DNA of 64,000 nt from Methylobacterium sp. CB376 (GTDB taxonomy: Bacteria > Pseudomonadota > Alphaproteobacteria > Rhizobiales > Beijerinckiaceae), in contig NZ_CP121648.1 of assembly GCF_029714205.1 (NCBI RefSeq), forward strand, positions 4,353,001 through 4,417,000, read 5' to 3'. Below the pieces are notes generated by a model. That model saw only the letters and a program-made list of their open reading frames with translations. It was not told where the DNA came from and made no database searches. This document shows, piece by piece, positions 16,475 through 24,149 of this stretch. Position numbers and translations under genes: made by a program. Numbering within the stretch: the stretch's first letter is position 1; every line of letters starts with the position of its first letter.

Positions 16475-17197
16475 CTACCAGAGATAGAACAGGGCGAAAA
16501 TGAAAACCCAGACGAGGTCGACGAAGTGCCAGTACAAGCCGACGATCTCAACGTTCTCGTAGCGCCCGCGCTGGCTCGTGAAGAAACCGCGTCGACCGGT
16601 GTCGAAATCACCCCGCCAGACTTTCCGGGCGATGATCAACAGCACGATGACGCCGATGGTCACGTGGGTGCCGTGGAACCCGGTAATCATGAAGAATGTC
16701 GAGCCGAACTGATGCGCTCCCCAGGGGTTTGACCAGGGGCGCACGCCCTCGCGGATCAGCTTCGTCCACTCGAAAGCCTGCATGCCCACGAAGGTGGCGC
16801 CGAGCAGCGCGGTGACTCCCATGAGCAGGGCCGTTGTCCGGCGGTCACGCCGATAGCCATACGCGACCGCCATTGCCATGGTGCCGCTGCTGGAGATCAG
16901 CACAAAGGTCATGATAGCGATCAGAAGCAGGGGCAGCTTCGCGTGCCCGATCTCAAGCGAGAAGACCTCGCTCGGATTCGGCCATGGCACCATCGTCGAC
17001 ATGCGGACCGTCATGTAGCCGACGAGAAAGCAGCCAAAGACGAAGGTGTCGCTGAGGAGGAAGATCCACATCATGGCTTTGCGCCACGAGGCGCCGGTGA
17101 AGGCCTGGCGGTCGGCTCCCCACTCGTCCGAGAGGCGCTGCCGCCGGGTCGGCGGGCTCTCCGCGGAACTCATCGATCGTAGGAGCGTGTCGGTCAT
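16475..17197 (-). CDS. coxC: Cytochrome c oxidase subunit III
   Basis: A 240-residue membrane protein with the family pattern: MWIFLLSDTFVFGCFLVGY, then ITGFHGTHVTIGVIVLL with the conserved HG.H, and C-terminal VGLYWHFVDLVWVFIFALFY. About six to seven helices are visible, so it is close to the complete subunit III length of the short type. It lies between the second subunit III-like gene and coxD in the operon. Residues of the lipid-binding cleft are not assessed. Confidence 0.92.
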   Translation of the reverse strand: MTDTLLRSMSSAESPPTRRQRLSDEWGADRQAFTGASWRKAMMWIFLLSDTFVFGCFLVGYMTVRMSTMVPWPNPSEVFSLEIGHAKLPLLLIAIMTFVLISSSGTMAMAVAYGYRRDRRTTALLMGVTALLGATFVGMQAFEWTKLIREGVRPWSNPWGAHQFGSTFFMITGFHGTHVTIGVIVLLIIARKVWRGDFDTGRRGFFTSQRGRYENVEIVGLYWHFVDLVWVFIFALFYLW

Positions 17198-17215
17198 GGC
17201 GGCCTCTCGCGGCGG

Positions 17216-18019
17216 TCAGACGGGGCGGCACACGGCGTCGATGAGACCCGACCACGGTGTCCTGAACAGGAATCCGAAAACGACGAGCCAGATCGCCAGG
17301 AGCGCGTCCCAGTAGAGGATGCAGAGATCGATTCTCCCGCTCACCCGCGCCCGCGATCCGGCCCGTGGAGCGGCGAGCGTGATCAACCCGAGGGCGGCGA
17401 TGCCGCCTGCGAGGTGCAGGCCGTGCAGGGCTGTGATCAGGTAGAAGAAGGATCCCGCGGCATCTGCCGTGCGCCCGAGCCCCGCCTCCCAGAGCAGCCT
17501 CCATGCGAGGCCCTGTCCGCCGAGAAACATGACACCTGCCACCGCCGCGACGCGGAGCGCGACTTGCGCCCCGTCCGAGTCGCCTCGCCGCTCTGCCGCT
17601 CCTGCCCCGTGGAGCGCGAGGCTCGCGACGGCCAGGAGGCCTGTACTGAGCCAGAGAAGGCGCGGATCGACCGGGATCCGCGCGCTTCCGGGCGGCACCC
17701 GCATTCCGTAGGCCGCGATCAGCAGCGCGAAGAGCAGACCCACCGCAGCCAGGAAGACCCCGAGACCCAGCTTGGCGGCCCCCATCTCTCGTCCCGGCGC
17801 CAGGACCGCGGGCGGGCCGGCCCCCGGACGATGTCCGGTTGCTTGCTTCGCCATGCGGAGATCGGCTTCGCTCAGGCGCCGCGCCGGCTCGCTGAGCCCG
17901 GATCCGCCTGGATCGAGCGGATCCGAGATCAGCCAGGGCTTGGCGGTGAGCTGCTGCCGCGCCAGCCACCGCGCCGCGATGGCGCCGAGCCCCGCGAGAT
18001 AGAGGAGCACCAGGGTCAC
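17216..18019 (-). CDS. Second subunit III-like protein of the oxidase operon, containing a dispersed repeat
   Basis: A 267-residue membrane protein starting with GTG (VTLVLLYLAGLGAIAARWLA). The C-terminal half carries subunit III marks: GSFFYLITALHGLHLAGGIA and LYWDALLAIWLVVFGFLF. The N-terminal third is unusual: one membrane helix, then a hydrophilic segment from about residue 30 to 56 (SDPLDPGGSGLSEPARRLSE) encoded by a copy of the genome's palindromic repeat. The start overlaps the coxA stop as GTGA, so translation is coupled. Split or doubled subunit III genes occur in caa3/aa3-type oxidase operons. Confidence 0.82.
   Translation of the reverse strand: MTLVLLYLAGLGAIAARWLARQQLTAKPWLISDPLDPGGSGLSEPARRLSEADLRMAKQATGHRPGAGPPAVLAPGREMGAAKLGLGVFLAAVGLLFALLIAAYGMRVPPGSARIPVDPRLLWLSTGLLAVASLALHGAGAAERRGDSDGAQVALRVAAVAGVMFLGGQGLAWRLLWEAGLGRTADAAGSFFYLITALHGLHLAGGIAALGLITLAAPRAGSRARVSGRIDLCILYWDALLAIWLVVFGFLFRTPWSGLIDAVCRPV
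17852..17932 (+). repeat. Dispersed palindromic repeat, copy 1 (inside the coxC-like gene)
   Basis: This copy reads CATGCGGAGATCGGCTTCGC and goes on with TCAGGCGCCGCGC and GGATCCGCCTGGATCGAGCG, ending GATCCGAGATCAG. It matches the three other copies in this window apart from point changes and lacks their duplicated 13-mer. It is translated in frame (minus strand) within the second subunit III-like gene. Confidence 0.75.
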
Positions 18020-19785
18020 GGCGCCGCTCCCCCCGGAAGTGGGCCGGGCTGGTTCTGCGGCACGAAATCCTGGTCGGCGCCGGGCACGCTGTAATCGTAG
18101 GGCCAGCGATACACGACGGGCAGCTGCGCGCCCCAATTGCCGTGCGCGGGCGGGGTCTCGGGTGTCTGCCACTCCAGGGTCGTGGCGCGCCAGGGATTGC
18201 TTCCGGCGGGCGCCCCGCGCGTGAGGCTCCGGATCAGATTGCCCAGGAACACGACCTGCGCGGCTCCGACCAGGAAGGCCGCCACGCTGATGAAGGCGTT
18301 GAGCGAGGCGACCGAGTCGGGGACGAAGCCGAGCCCCGTGATCTCGAAGTAGCGTCGCGGCACGCCGAGCAGTCCGAGATAATGCATCGGAAAGAAGATC
18401 GCGTAGGCACCCAGGAACGTGACCCAGAAGTGCACACGGCCGAGCCGCTCGTCGAGCATCCGCCCGGTCACCTTGGGGTACCAATGATAAATTCCGCCGA
18501 AGATCACGAGGATCGGCGCGACGCCCATCACCATGTGAAAATGGGCGACCACGAACAGGGTGTCCGAGAGCGGGACATCAACGACGACGTTGCCGAGGAA
18601 CAGGCCGGTGAGGCCGCCGTTCAGGAACGTCACGATGAACGCGATCGCGAACAGCATTGGGACCGTAAGGTGAATGTCACCCTGCCACAGCGTCAAGATC
18701 CAGTTGTAGACCTTGATGGCGGTCGGCACCGCGATGATGAGCGTGGTCGTCGCGAAGAAGAATCCGAAATACGGGTTCATGCCGCTCACGTACATATGGT
18801 GCGCCCAGACCACGAAGCTGAGAGCGCCGATCGCGACGATCGCCCAAACCATCATTCTATAGCCGAATATGTTCTTTCGGGCATGCGTGCTGATGAGGTC
18901 GGAGACGATGCCGAAGGCCGGCAGAGCCACGATGTAGACCTCGGGATGGCCGAAGAACCAGAACAGGTGCTGGAACAGAATCGGCGTGCCGCCGCCGTAC
19001 TTGAGGCGCTGCCCGGCCTCGATGATGGCGGGCATGAAGAAGCTTGTCCCGAGGAGGCGATCGAGAAGCATCATCACGGCCCCGACAAACAGGGCCGGGA
19101 AGGCGAGCAGGGCCAGGACCGTCGCCGTGAAGATGCCCCAGATCGTGAGTGGCATGCGCATCAGCGTCATTCCGGGTGCCCGCGCCTGCAGCACCGTCAC
19201 GACGTAGTTCACCCCGCCCATCGTGAAGCCGATGATGAACAGGATGAGCGAGGCGAGCATCAGCACGATGCCCCATTCCTGCCCGGGCGTGCCCGAGAGG
19301 ATGGCCTGGGGCGGATAGAGGGTCCATCCGGCGCCGGTCGGCCCGCCAGGCGCGAAGAAGCTGGCCACCAGCACCAGCACGGCAAGCAGGTAAATCCAGT
19401 AGCTCAGCATATTTACGTAAGGAAATGCCATGTCCCGTGCGCCGAGCATCAGTGGGATCAGGTAATTGCCGAAGCCGCCGAGGAACAGGGCCGTCAGCAG
19501 GTACACCACCATGATCATTCCGTGCATGGTAATGAACTGGTAGTACTCGGAGGGTCCGATAAAAGAGAGGAGGCCCGGGAAGCCGAGCTGGAGCCGGATG
19601 AGCCAGGACAAGACGAGGGCCACGAGGCCGATCGCCATGGCGGTGCCGGCATACTGGACGGCGATGACCTTGGCATCCTGACTGAAGACGTAGCGCGTGA
19701 GCCAGCTGTGCGGGTGATACAGCTCGACCTCATCCAGTTCCGAACCCGGGAAGGGACCTGCGGTCCCGACAGGCGTATCGGCCAT
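18016..19785 (-). CDS. coxA: Cytochrome c oxidase subunit I
   Basis: A 589-residue haem-copper oxidase subunit with about 12 membrane helices. The ligand sites are present: ITMHGMIMVVYLL (haem a His), FGHPEVYIVALPAFG (CuB His and cross-linked Tyr), WAHHMY (two CuB His) and VAHFHMVMG (haem a3 and haem a His). TFLNGGLTGLFLGN is also typical. HPEVY marks an A-type oxidase. The start at 19785 (MADTPVGTAG) is chosen by family length. It follows coxB by 11 bases. The enzyme reduces oxygen to water and pumps protons. Confidence 0.95.
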   Translation of the reverse strand: MADTPVGTAGPFPGSELDEVELYHPHSWLTRYVFSQDAKVIAVQYAGTAMAIGLVALVLSWLIRLQLGFPGLLSFIGPSEYYQFITMHGMIMVVYLLTALFLGGFGNYLIPLMLGARDMAFPYVNMLSYWIYLLAVLVLVASFFAPGGPTGAGWTLYPPQAILSGTPGQEWGIVLMLASLILFIIGFTMGGVNYVVTVLQARAPGMTLMRMPLTIWGIFTATVLALLAFPALFVGAVMMLLDRLLGTSFFMPAIIEAGQRLKYGGGTPILFQHLFWFFGHPEVYIVALPAFGIVSDLISTHARKNIFGYRMMVWAIVAIGALSFVVWAHHMYVSGMNPYFGFFFATTTLIIAVPTAIKVYNWILTLWQGDIHLTVPMLFAIAFIVTFLNGGLTGLFLGNVVVDVPLSDTLFVVAHFHMVMGVAPILVIFGGIYHWYPKVTGRMLDERLGRVHFWVTFLGAYAIFFPMHYLGLLGVPRRYFEITGLGFVPDSVASLNAFISVAAFLVGAAQVVFLGNLIRSLTRGAPAGSNPWRATTLEWQTPETPPAHGNWGAQLPVVYRWPYDYSVPGADQDFVPQNQPGPLPGGAAP

Positions 19786-19796
19786 GGCACGTCCTC

Positions 19797-20765
19797 TCAG
19801 TGGTCCTCGGCCATCCGTCGTCGGAGGCCGGCGTCGCGTGGTTCCCTGGTGGGTCGGGCGGCGAAGTTCGAGAAAGTCTTCTGCTGGTCGAGCCAAGTCC
19901 GGTAAGCGGGCTCCGCGTCCACAACCACGCGTCCGCGCATGGCGTAATGGTTGACGCCGCAGACCTCGTTGCAGATCGCGTCGAAAGCGCCCGTCCGGGT
20001 CGGCGTGAACCAGAAATAGGTCACCGTCCCGGGGATCACGTCCATCTTGGCCCGGAATTCCGGAACGTAGAAGTCGTGTACCACGTCGAACGAGCGGAGC
20101 AGCAGCTTCACGGGCCGCCCGAGCGGGAGGTGCAGGTCGCCCTCGTCGATCACGACGTCGTCCTGCCCGGCCGGGTCGTCCGGATCGAGGCCGAGCGGAT
20201 TCGTGTCGCTGACGAACTGGATCCCGGCGGCACCCAAGCGCCCATCGGCGCCGGGCAGGCGGTAGCTCCAGCGCCATTGCTGGGCGACGACCTCGACCTG
20301 GGAGGCCGAGTCCGGGACTCGCACGAACTGCGCCCAGACCGCGAGACCCGGGGCCAGCATCGCCGCCACGCCGAGCGCCGTGACCGCCGTGAGCCAGCCC
20401 TCGAGACGCCGGCTCTCCGGCTCATAGGCCGCCCGTTGCCCGGGGCGATGGCGGAAGCGGGCAAGACAATAGGCGATGAACAGCACGATCAGCGTAAAGA
20501 CGGTGCCCGTGATCCAGAACGTGATGATGAGCGTCGTGTCTATGTAGCCCCAGTTGGATGCGATCGGCGTCCACCACCATGGGCTGAGGAGATGGAAGGC
20601 GACCGAGCCGAGGGCGATAAGCACGAGAACCAGCGGCATGGCCAGCTCCTGCATCCGTCTCAAGGGCCGGGACAGGATCCACGCGGCCCATCGTGACGAG
20701 GCGACGACTCCTGGAGCGCTCCTCGCCAGCGGGGAGACCGGTTCGGCGTAACGGAGCGCGAACAC
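19797..20765 (-). CDS. coxB: Cytochrome c oxidase subunit II
   Basis: A 322-residue protein with two N-terminal membrane helices (about 45-65 and 80-100) and a periplasmic cupredoxin domain. The CuA site is complete: His in DVVHDFYVPEF, then CNEVCGVNHYAM with two Cys, His and Met. The presence of CuA shows that electrons come from cytochrome c rather than quinol. No fused cytochrome c domain is present. The listed start is GTG at 20765; ATG at residue 38 (MQELAMPLVLVLIAL) is possible. It begins 9 bases before the end region of the DUF2189 gene in the operon. Confidence 0.93.
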   Translation of the reverse strand: MFALRYAEPVSPLARSAPGVVASSRWAAWILSRPLRRMQELAMPLVLVLIALGSVAFHLLSPWWWTPIASNWGYIDTTLIITFWITGTVFTLIVLFIAYCLARFRHRPGQRAAYEPESRRLEGWLTAVTALGVAAMLAPGLAVWAQFVRVPDSASQVEVVAQQWRWSYRLPGADGRLGAAGIQFVSDTNPLGLDPDDPAGQDDVVIDEGDLHLPLGRPVKLLLRSFDVVHDFYVPEFRAKMDVIPGTVTYFWFTPTRTGAFDAICNEVCGVNHYAMRGRVVVDAEPAYRTWLDQQKTFSNFAARPTREPRDAGLRRRMAEDH

Positions 20766-20773
20766 TCACGGCT

Positions 20774-21580
20774 TCAGGGAAGCACGGCACGCCGGTAGAG
20801 GTGCCACGTTGCGTGCCCTAGGATCGGCAGAACGAGTGCGAGCCCGACGAAGAGCGGCACCATGCCGATGACCAGCAGGCCCGCAACGATGAGGCCCCAG
20901 AGGATCATCACGAGCGGGTTCTCCTGCAACAGCGCCACCGACGTCTCGATCGCCGTCCCGGCATCGGCTCCTCGGTCGATGATCAGCGGGAACGACACCG
21001 CGCTGACCGCGAGCGCGACAAGCGAGAAGGCTGCGCCGACGAGGTTGCCGAACACGATCAGCATCCAGCCCCTCGGGGTTGTCAGCACCTCCTCGGCGAA
21101 CGCGAACACCGAGTCGTGCGTCGCTCGGCCGAAGAGAGCCCAATACAGCCCCATCGCAGCGATGAGCCAAGCGATGAGAATCAACATCAGAAGGAACCCG
21201 ACCGCCGCGATCGCTCCGCCGTTCCGGCCGGTCAGGAGCTCGTAGGCATGGGTCCAAGCGGTGTCGAGGCCCTGCTCCCGCCGCCGGCTCAGCTCGTAGA
21301 GCCCGACCGCCGCGAAGGGGCCGATCAACGCGAAACCGGAGGCGAGCGGGAAGAGGATCGGGATGAGATCATACTCGAAGATCACGGCCGCGATGATGAT
21401 GCCCGCTATGGGGTAAATGGCGATGAGGAAGATCACATGCGTCGGCATTGCCACGAAATCTTCAAATCCTCTTGCCAGGGCCGTCAGAAGGTCCTGGCGA
21501 GTGATCGAGCGCAGGCGCGGACGCACGAATGTCTGGTGTGAGTACTCGGCATGAAGCATCGTCATCGCCTCGCCCTCCAT
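20774..21580 (-). CDS. DUF2189 integral membrane protein
   Basis: A 268-residue protein with about six membrane helices, beginning with a cytoplasmic segment and RPRLRSITRQDLLTALARGFED, the usual DUF2189 opening. Proteins of this family are often encoded next to cytochrome oxidase genes, but their job is not known. Here it is the first gene of the oxidase operon with 8 bases to coxB, so a link with oxidase assembly or insertion is likely. That role is inferred from position. The next gene upstream is far away, so the operon promoter should lie in 21581-21800. Confidence 0.85.
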   Translation of the reverse strand: MEGEAMTMLHAEYSHQTFVRPRLRSITRQDLLTALARGFEDFVAMPTHVIFLIAIYPIAGIIIAAVIFEYDLIPILFPLASGFALIGPFAAVGLYELSRRREQGLDTAWTHAYELLTGRNGGAIAAVGFLLMLILIAWLIAAMGLYWALFGRATHDSVFAFAEEVLTTPRGWMLIVFGNLVGAAFSLVALAVSAVSFPLIIDRGADAGTAIETSVALLQENPLVMILWGLIVAGLLVIGMVPLFVGLALVLPILGHATWHLYRRAVLP

Positions 21581-22027
21581 ATGGAAGACTCGAACTGCGT
21601 CAGGTCGTGAATTCGTCCTTATCTCGTAAATACTGCCAAGCTTTCGCGCGCGAACCCGGACGCGCGAACCCGGACCTTATACGATTAATTTTTGCCGCTG
21701 TCGCGAAATTTCCATTGGTGAGTGGAGGCCCCTGTCGGCCCGACGTGGCCTTTCGATCGTCAGGCGTCCTCGCGCGCGCTTTCTGATCGTGTGCTTGCCG
21801 CCGAGCCGTCATGCCACGCTGCGTCTCGCATCGAGACGACCGATGATGCCGCGGATCATGGGCGTACGCCCGGTTGGGTGGCGGCCTCGTGCTTCTGAAG
21901 GAGTCATCAGGTGATCGCCCTGCGCGGCTCCGCCGTCGTGGCGCAGGGGGCCATCGACCGAAGACTGTCGTGCACTTCTCCGCCCTCCTGTCGCGGCTTC
22001 GCCCGCGGCAGCAGGGGTTCAGGCCCC
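21581..22027. other. Non-coding region upstream of the oxidase operon
   Basis: About 450 bases carry no convincing gene. Short frames exist on both strands but lack protein-like composition. It should hold the oxidase operon promoter; a CCATATGG palindrome lies immediately upstream of the DUF2189 start. An 11-base direct repeat (CGCGCGAACCCGGA-like) occurs at 21645-21675. Confidence 0.35.
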
Positions 22028-22231
22028 TCAGGCTTCCTCCGTGCTGCGCGCGTGCTGCGCGCGAGCCCCGATCGCGAACAGGTGGGCCCACACCGCACGC
22101 TCCCGCGTGAGCCGCGGAAACACTTTCTCGAACGCCGCGATACACTCCTCTGCCGACGGATCGTGGAGCCGCCTCACGATCTCGATCGAGCGCTCATGGC
22201 CAGAGGTCTTCACGCCCGCCAGCATCTGCAC
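22028..22231 (-). CDS. Small hypothetical protein
   Basis: A 67-residue frame with protein-like, helix-forming composition (RSIEIVRRLHDPSAEECIAA then FEKVFPRLTRERAVW). An in-frame TGA lies just before the start, so the frame is complete. No ribosome site is obvious. No family is recognised. It may be a remnant of a longer protein, since it stands alone in a decayed region. Confidence 0.35.
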   Translation of the reverse strand: MQMLAGVKTSGHERSIEIVRRLHDPSAEECIAAFEKVFPRLTRERAVWAHLFAIGARAQHARSTEEA

Positions 22232-22656
22232 GTCATATCAAGGCTTATCACGATCCTCTTCGATCGGTCTCTCCAACTGTATGAACGGAATGTCGAGCAC
22301 CTGTTCCAGTGAAACCGCCGATCGGCCGCCGAGCATTGCGCCAAGATTCTGCTTCCGTCACTGAAGAATGACTTTCACGCGACGCTCGAAGGCAGCCTCT
22401 TAGGGAGACAAGTTCTCGCGGCCGAGGCATGTGGGCTGACAGAGTGCGAGTGGGCGGACGAACTCGCCGGCCTCGGCTGCCGACGATCCGTCGCGGTCGC
22501 GATGGCGGCTCGTGCCTGGCGTTCTGTCCTGGCGACGCCCCGACGAGTTGCACGGCCCGCCTGCGCCGCACGATCAACGGTACCGCGTTCGGCCAGGAGG
22601 TTGATCCACGCCTCCTGCGCGTTGACGGTCCCCCGGATCTTGGTCCGGCCGAAGGG
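22232..22656. other. Unassigned region beside the IS3 right end
   Basis: Frames on both strands run through parts of this 425-base stretch, but none is recognised and none has a convincing start. It sits directly outside the IS3 end at 22657, so it may be debris of whatever gene the element last joined. Confidence 0.3.
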
Positions 22657-22910
22657 TGAGCCCCCGGGTCTCATTCGGCGGCCTCTCGGGCCGCCGCCGA
22701 GGCGAATTCCTGGGGCGTCCGCCACCCCAGGGCTTTGTGAGGGCGGCTCTCGTTGGACTGCCGTCGCCACGCCTCGATCTTGGCCCGGGCATCGGCCAAC
22801 GACGAGAACCAGTTCGCTTTCAGGCACTCGTCGCGCAGGCGACCGTTGAACGACGAGACCAGCGCATTGTCGGTCGGCTTGCCAGGACGCGAGAAGTCCA
22901 GCGTGACGCC
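22657..22910 (-). mobile_element. IS3-family element, right-end fragment (orfB C-terminus and terminal repeat)
   Basis: The minus strand encodes GVTLDFSRPGKPTDNALVSS then FNGRLRDECLKANWF, the C-terminal part of an IS3 orfB integrase-type transposase, including the final catalytic region (the usual Glu before FNG is replaced by Ser). The segment ends after the stop codon at TGAGCCCCCGGG (22657 on the plus strand), which resembles the IS3 terminal repeat seen at 16118. The left part of the element and orfA are missing; it has been joined to a chemoreceptor gene. Confidence 0.7.
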
Positions 22911-23702
22911 GGTCTCGTACGCCCCGATCTCGTCCTGCCGGGCCACGGAGGGGACGTCTCGCGCAAGGTCGCCGGCAGCCAGGTCGCGCGTCACGGCCGT
23001 GAGGGCCCCCACGCGCCGGGCGACCGCCCGACCGATCAGCGCGGCCAGGAGGGCGACCATGCCGGCGGCCGCAACGACACGCTCGAGGAGGCTGAGCCGG
23101 GCGGCCCTCCGGGCGGCCCTCACCTGGCCGGCCGTGTCGTCGGCGTAGACGCCCGATCCGATGATCCAGCCCCAGGGCTCGAAGCCCTGCACGTAGGAGA
23201 TCTTGTCGACCGGCCGGCGCTCGCCCGGCTTCGCCCGAAGGTACGGCACGAACCCTGCTCCGGCCTTGCGGACCGTGTCCACCATGTCGCGGAACAGCGC
23301 CTTGCCGGTCGGGTCGAGGGTCTTGGTGAGGTCGGCTCCGTCCAGGTCGGGCCTGAGGGGATGCGCGATCATGCGGGGGTGCATGTCTTTGATCCAGAAA
23401 TACTCCTTGCCGTCGCAGCGCATGGCCCTGAGGGCCGCCACGGCGAGAGCCTGGGCCTGCTCGCGGGTCATCTTGCCGGCCCTCTCCTGGTCCGCGAAGC
23501 CGGCGACGGCGCCGTGGGCCGCCTCGACCAGCTGGCGCGCCTCGACCAGCTGGCGCGCCTCGACCAGCTGGCGCGCCTTGGCCATCCGGGCCTCGACGAC
23601 GCTGTCGCGCAGGGCGAGCCCGGCGAGGGCGATGACGACGCCGATCCCGACGAGAGCGGCGGCGGGAATGGCGTGGAGCTGTGCCCTGATCCCGAGCTGC
23701 AC
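22671..23702 (-). pseudogene. Chemoreceptor (MCP) N-terminus fused in frame to IS3 transposase tail
   Basis: The 343-residue frame starts as a methyl-accepting chemotaxis protein: a membrane helix (IPAAALVGIGVVIALAGLAL), a periplasmic single-Cache domain with DGKEYFWIKDMHPRMIAHP and YVQGFEPWGWIIGSGVY, a second membrane helix at about 205-225 and the beginning of a HAMP domain. At about residue 264 (EIGAYETG) it passes without a stop into the IS3 orfB C-terminus. The signalling domain that contacts CheA/CheW is lost. If made, the product would be a membrane-anchored sensor domain with a transposase tail; chemotaxis signalling is not possible. Confidence 0.8.
23521..23574. repeat. Three tandem 18-bp repeats in the chemoreceptor gene
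   Basis: The unit GCCTCGACCAGCTGGCGC is present three times head to tail without mismatch. On the coding (minus) strand it gives ARQLVE repeated, in the first periplasmic helix of the Cache domain. An 18-bp unit changes helix length without a frameshift, so copy number could vary by slippage. Confidence 0.85.
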
Positions 23703-24149
23703 CGGATCCTCCCCCTGAATGCCCGCCTTTGCGACGGATGCAGGCCTGAGAAGATGCCGTGTCTACACTTATATCTTCTTGGCAGGGCGCTTTCTCATTT
23801 AATGCAGGGCGCAAACACACAGCACATCCGAAGCCCTGAAGGAATTTCGGCTTATGTCATTCGGACGAGACTGGCGCAAACGCGGCCGCACCAGCGGATG
23901 TGGGCCGTTGGATCCACGCACCCGGCTCGCCGCTGCGGCTCCGGGATGCGGTGAGAACCACCATCGCGGCCCATCGTTGCTCCAGCGCTCAATGGGATCG
24001 CAGAAATCCAGCTTAGATAGATTGTTCTAACTCTTTCTGCGGCCAAAGATCGAATTAGAAGGCAAATATGAGCTGAAGGACAGTCACGATTTAGGCAAAG
24101 TTTACGTTCTCCTGCTCTGACAAGGGTCAGAACGGCAAGACAGAGTACG
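23703..24149. other. Intergenic region between divergent chemoreceptor and GGDEF-EAL genes
   Basis: A 447-base region with no gene. It should hold promoters for both directions. AT-rich patches are at 23757-23800 and 24000-24100, the second just before the GGDEF-EAL start. No operator is clearly recognised. Confidence 0.4.

Noticed and set aside
18142..19905. Plus-strand open frame opposite coxA
   Set aside because: Its sequence is rich in Glu, Asp, His and Arg without family resemblance; coxA on the other strand has all catalytic residues.
23521..23574. CRISPR-like repeats
   Set aside because: The 18-bp units are directly adjacent with no spacers and lie in frame inside a coding region.
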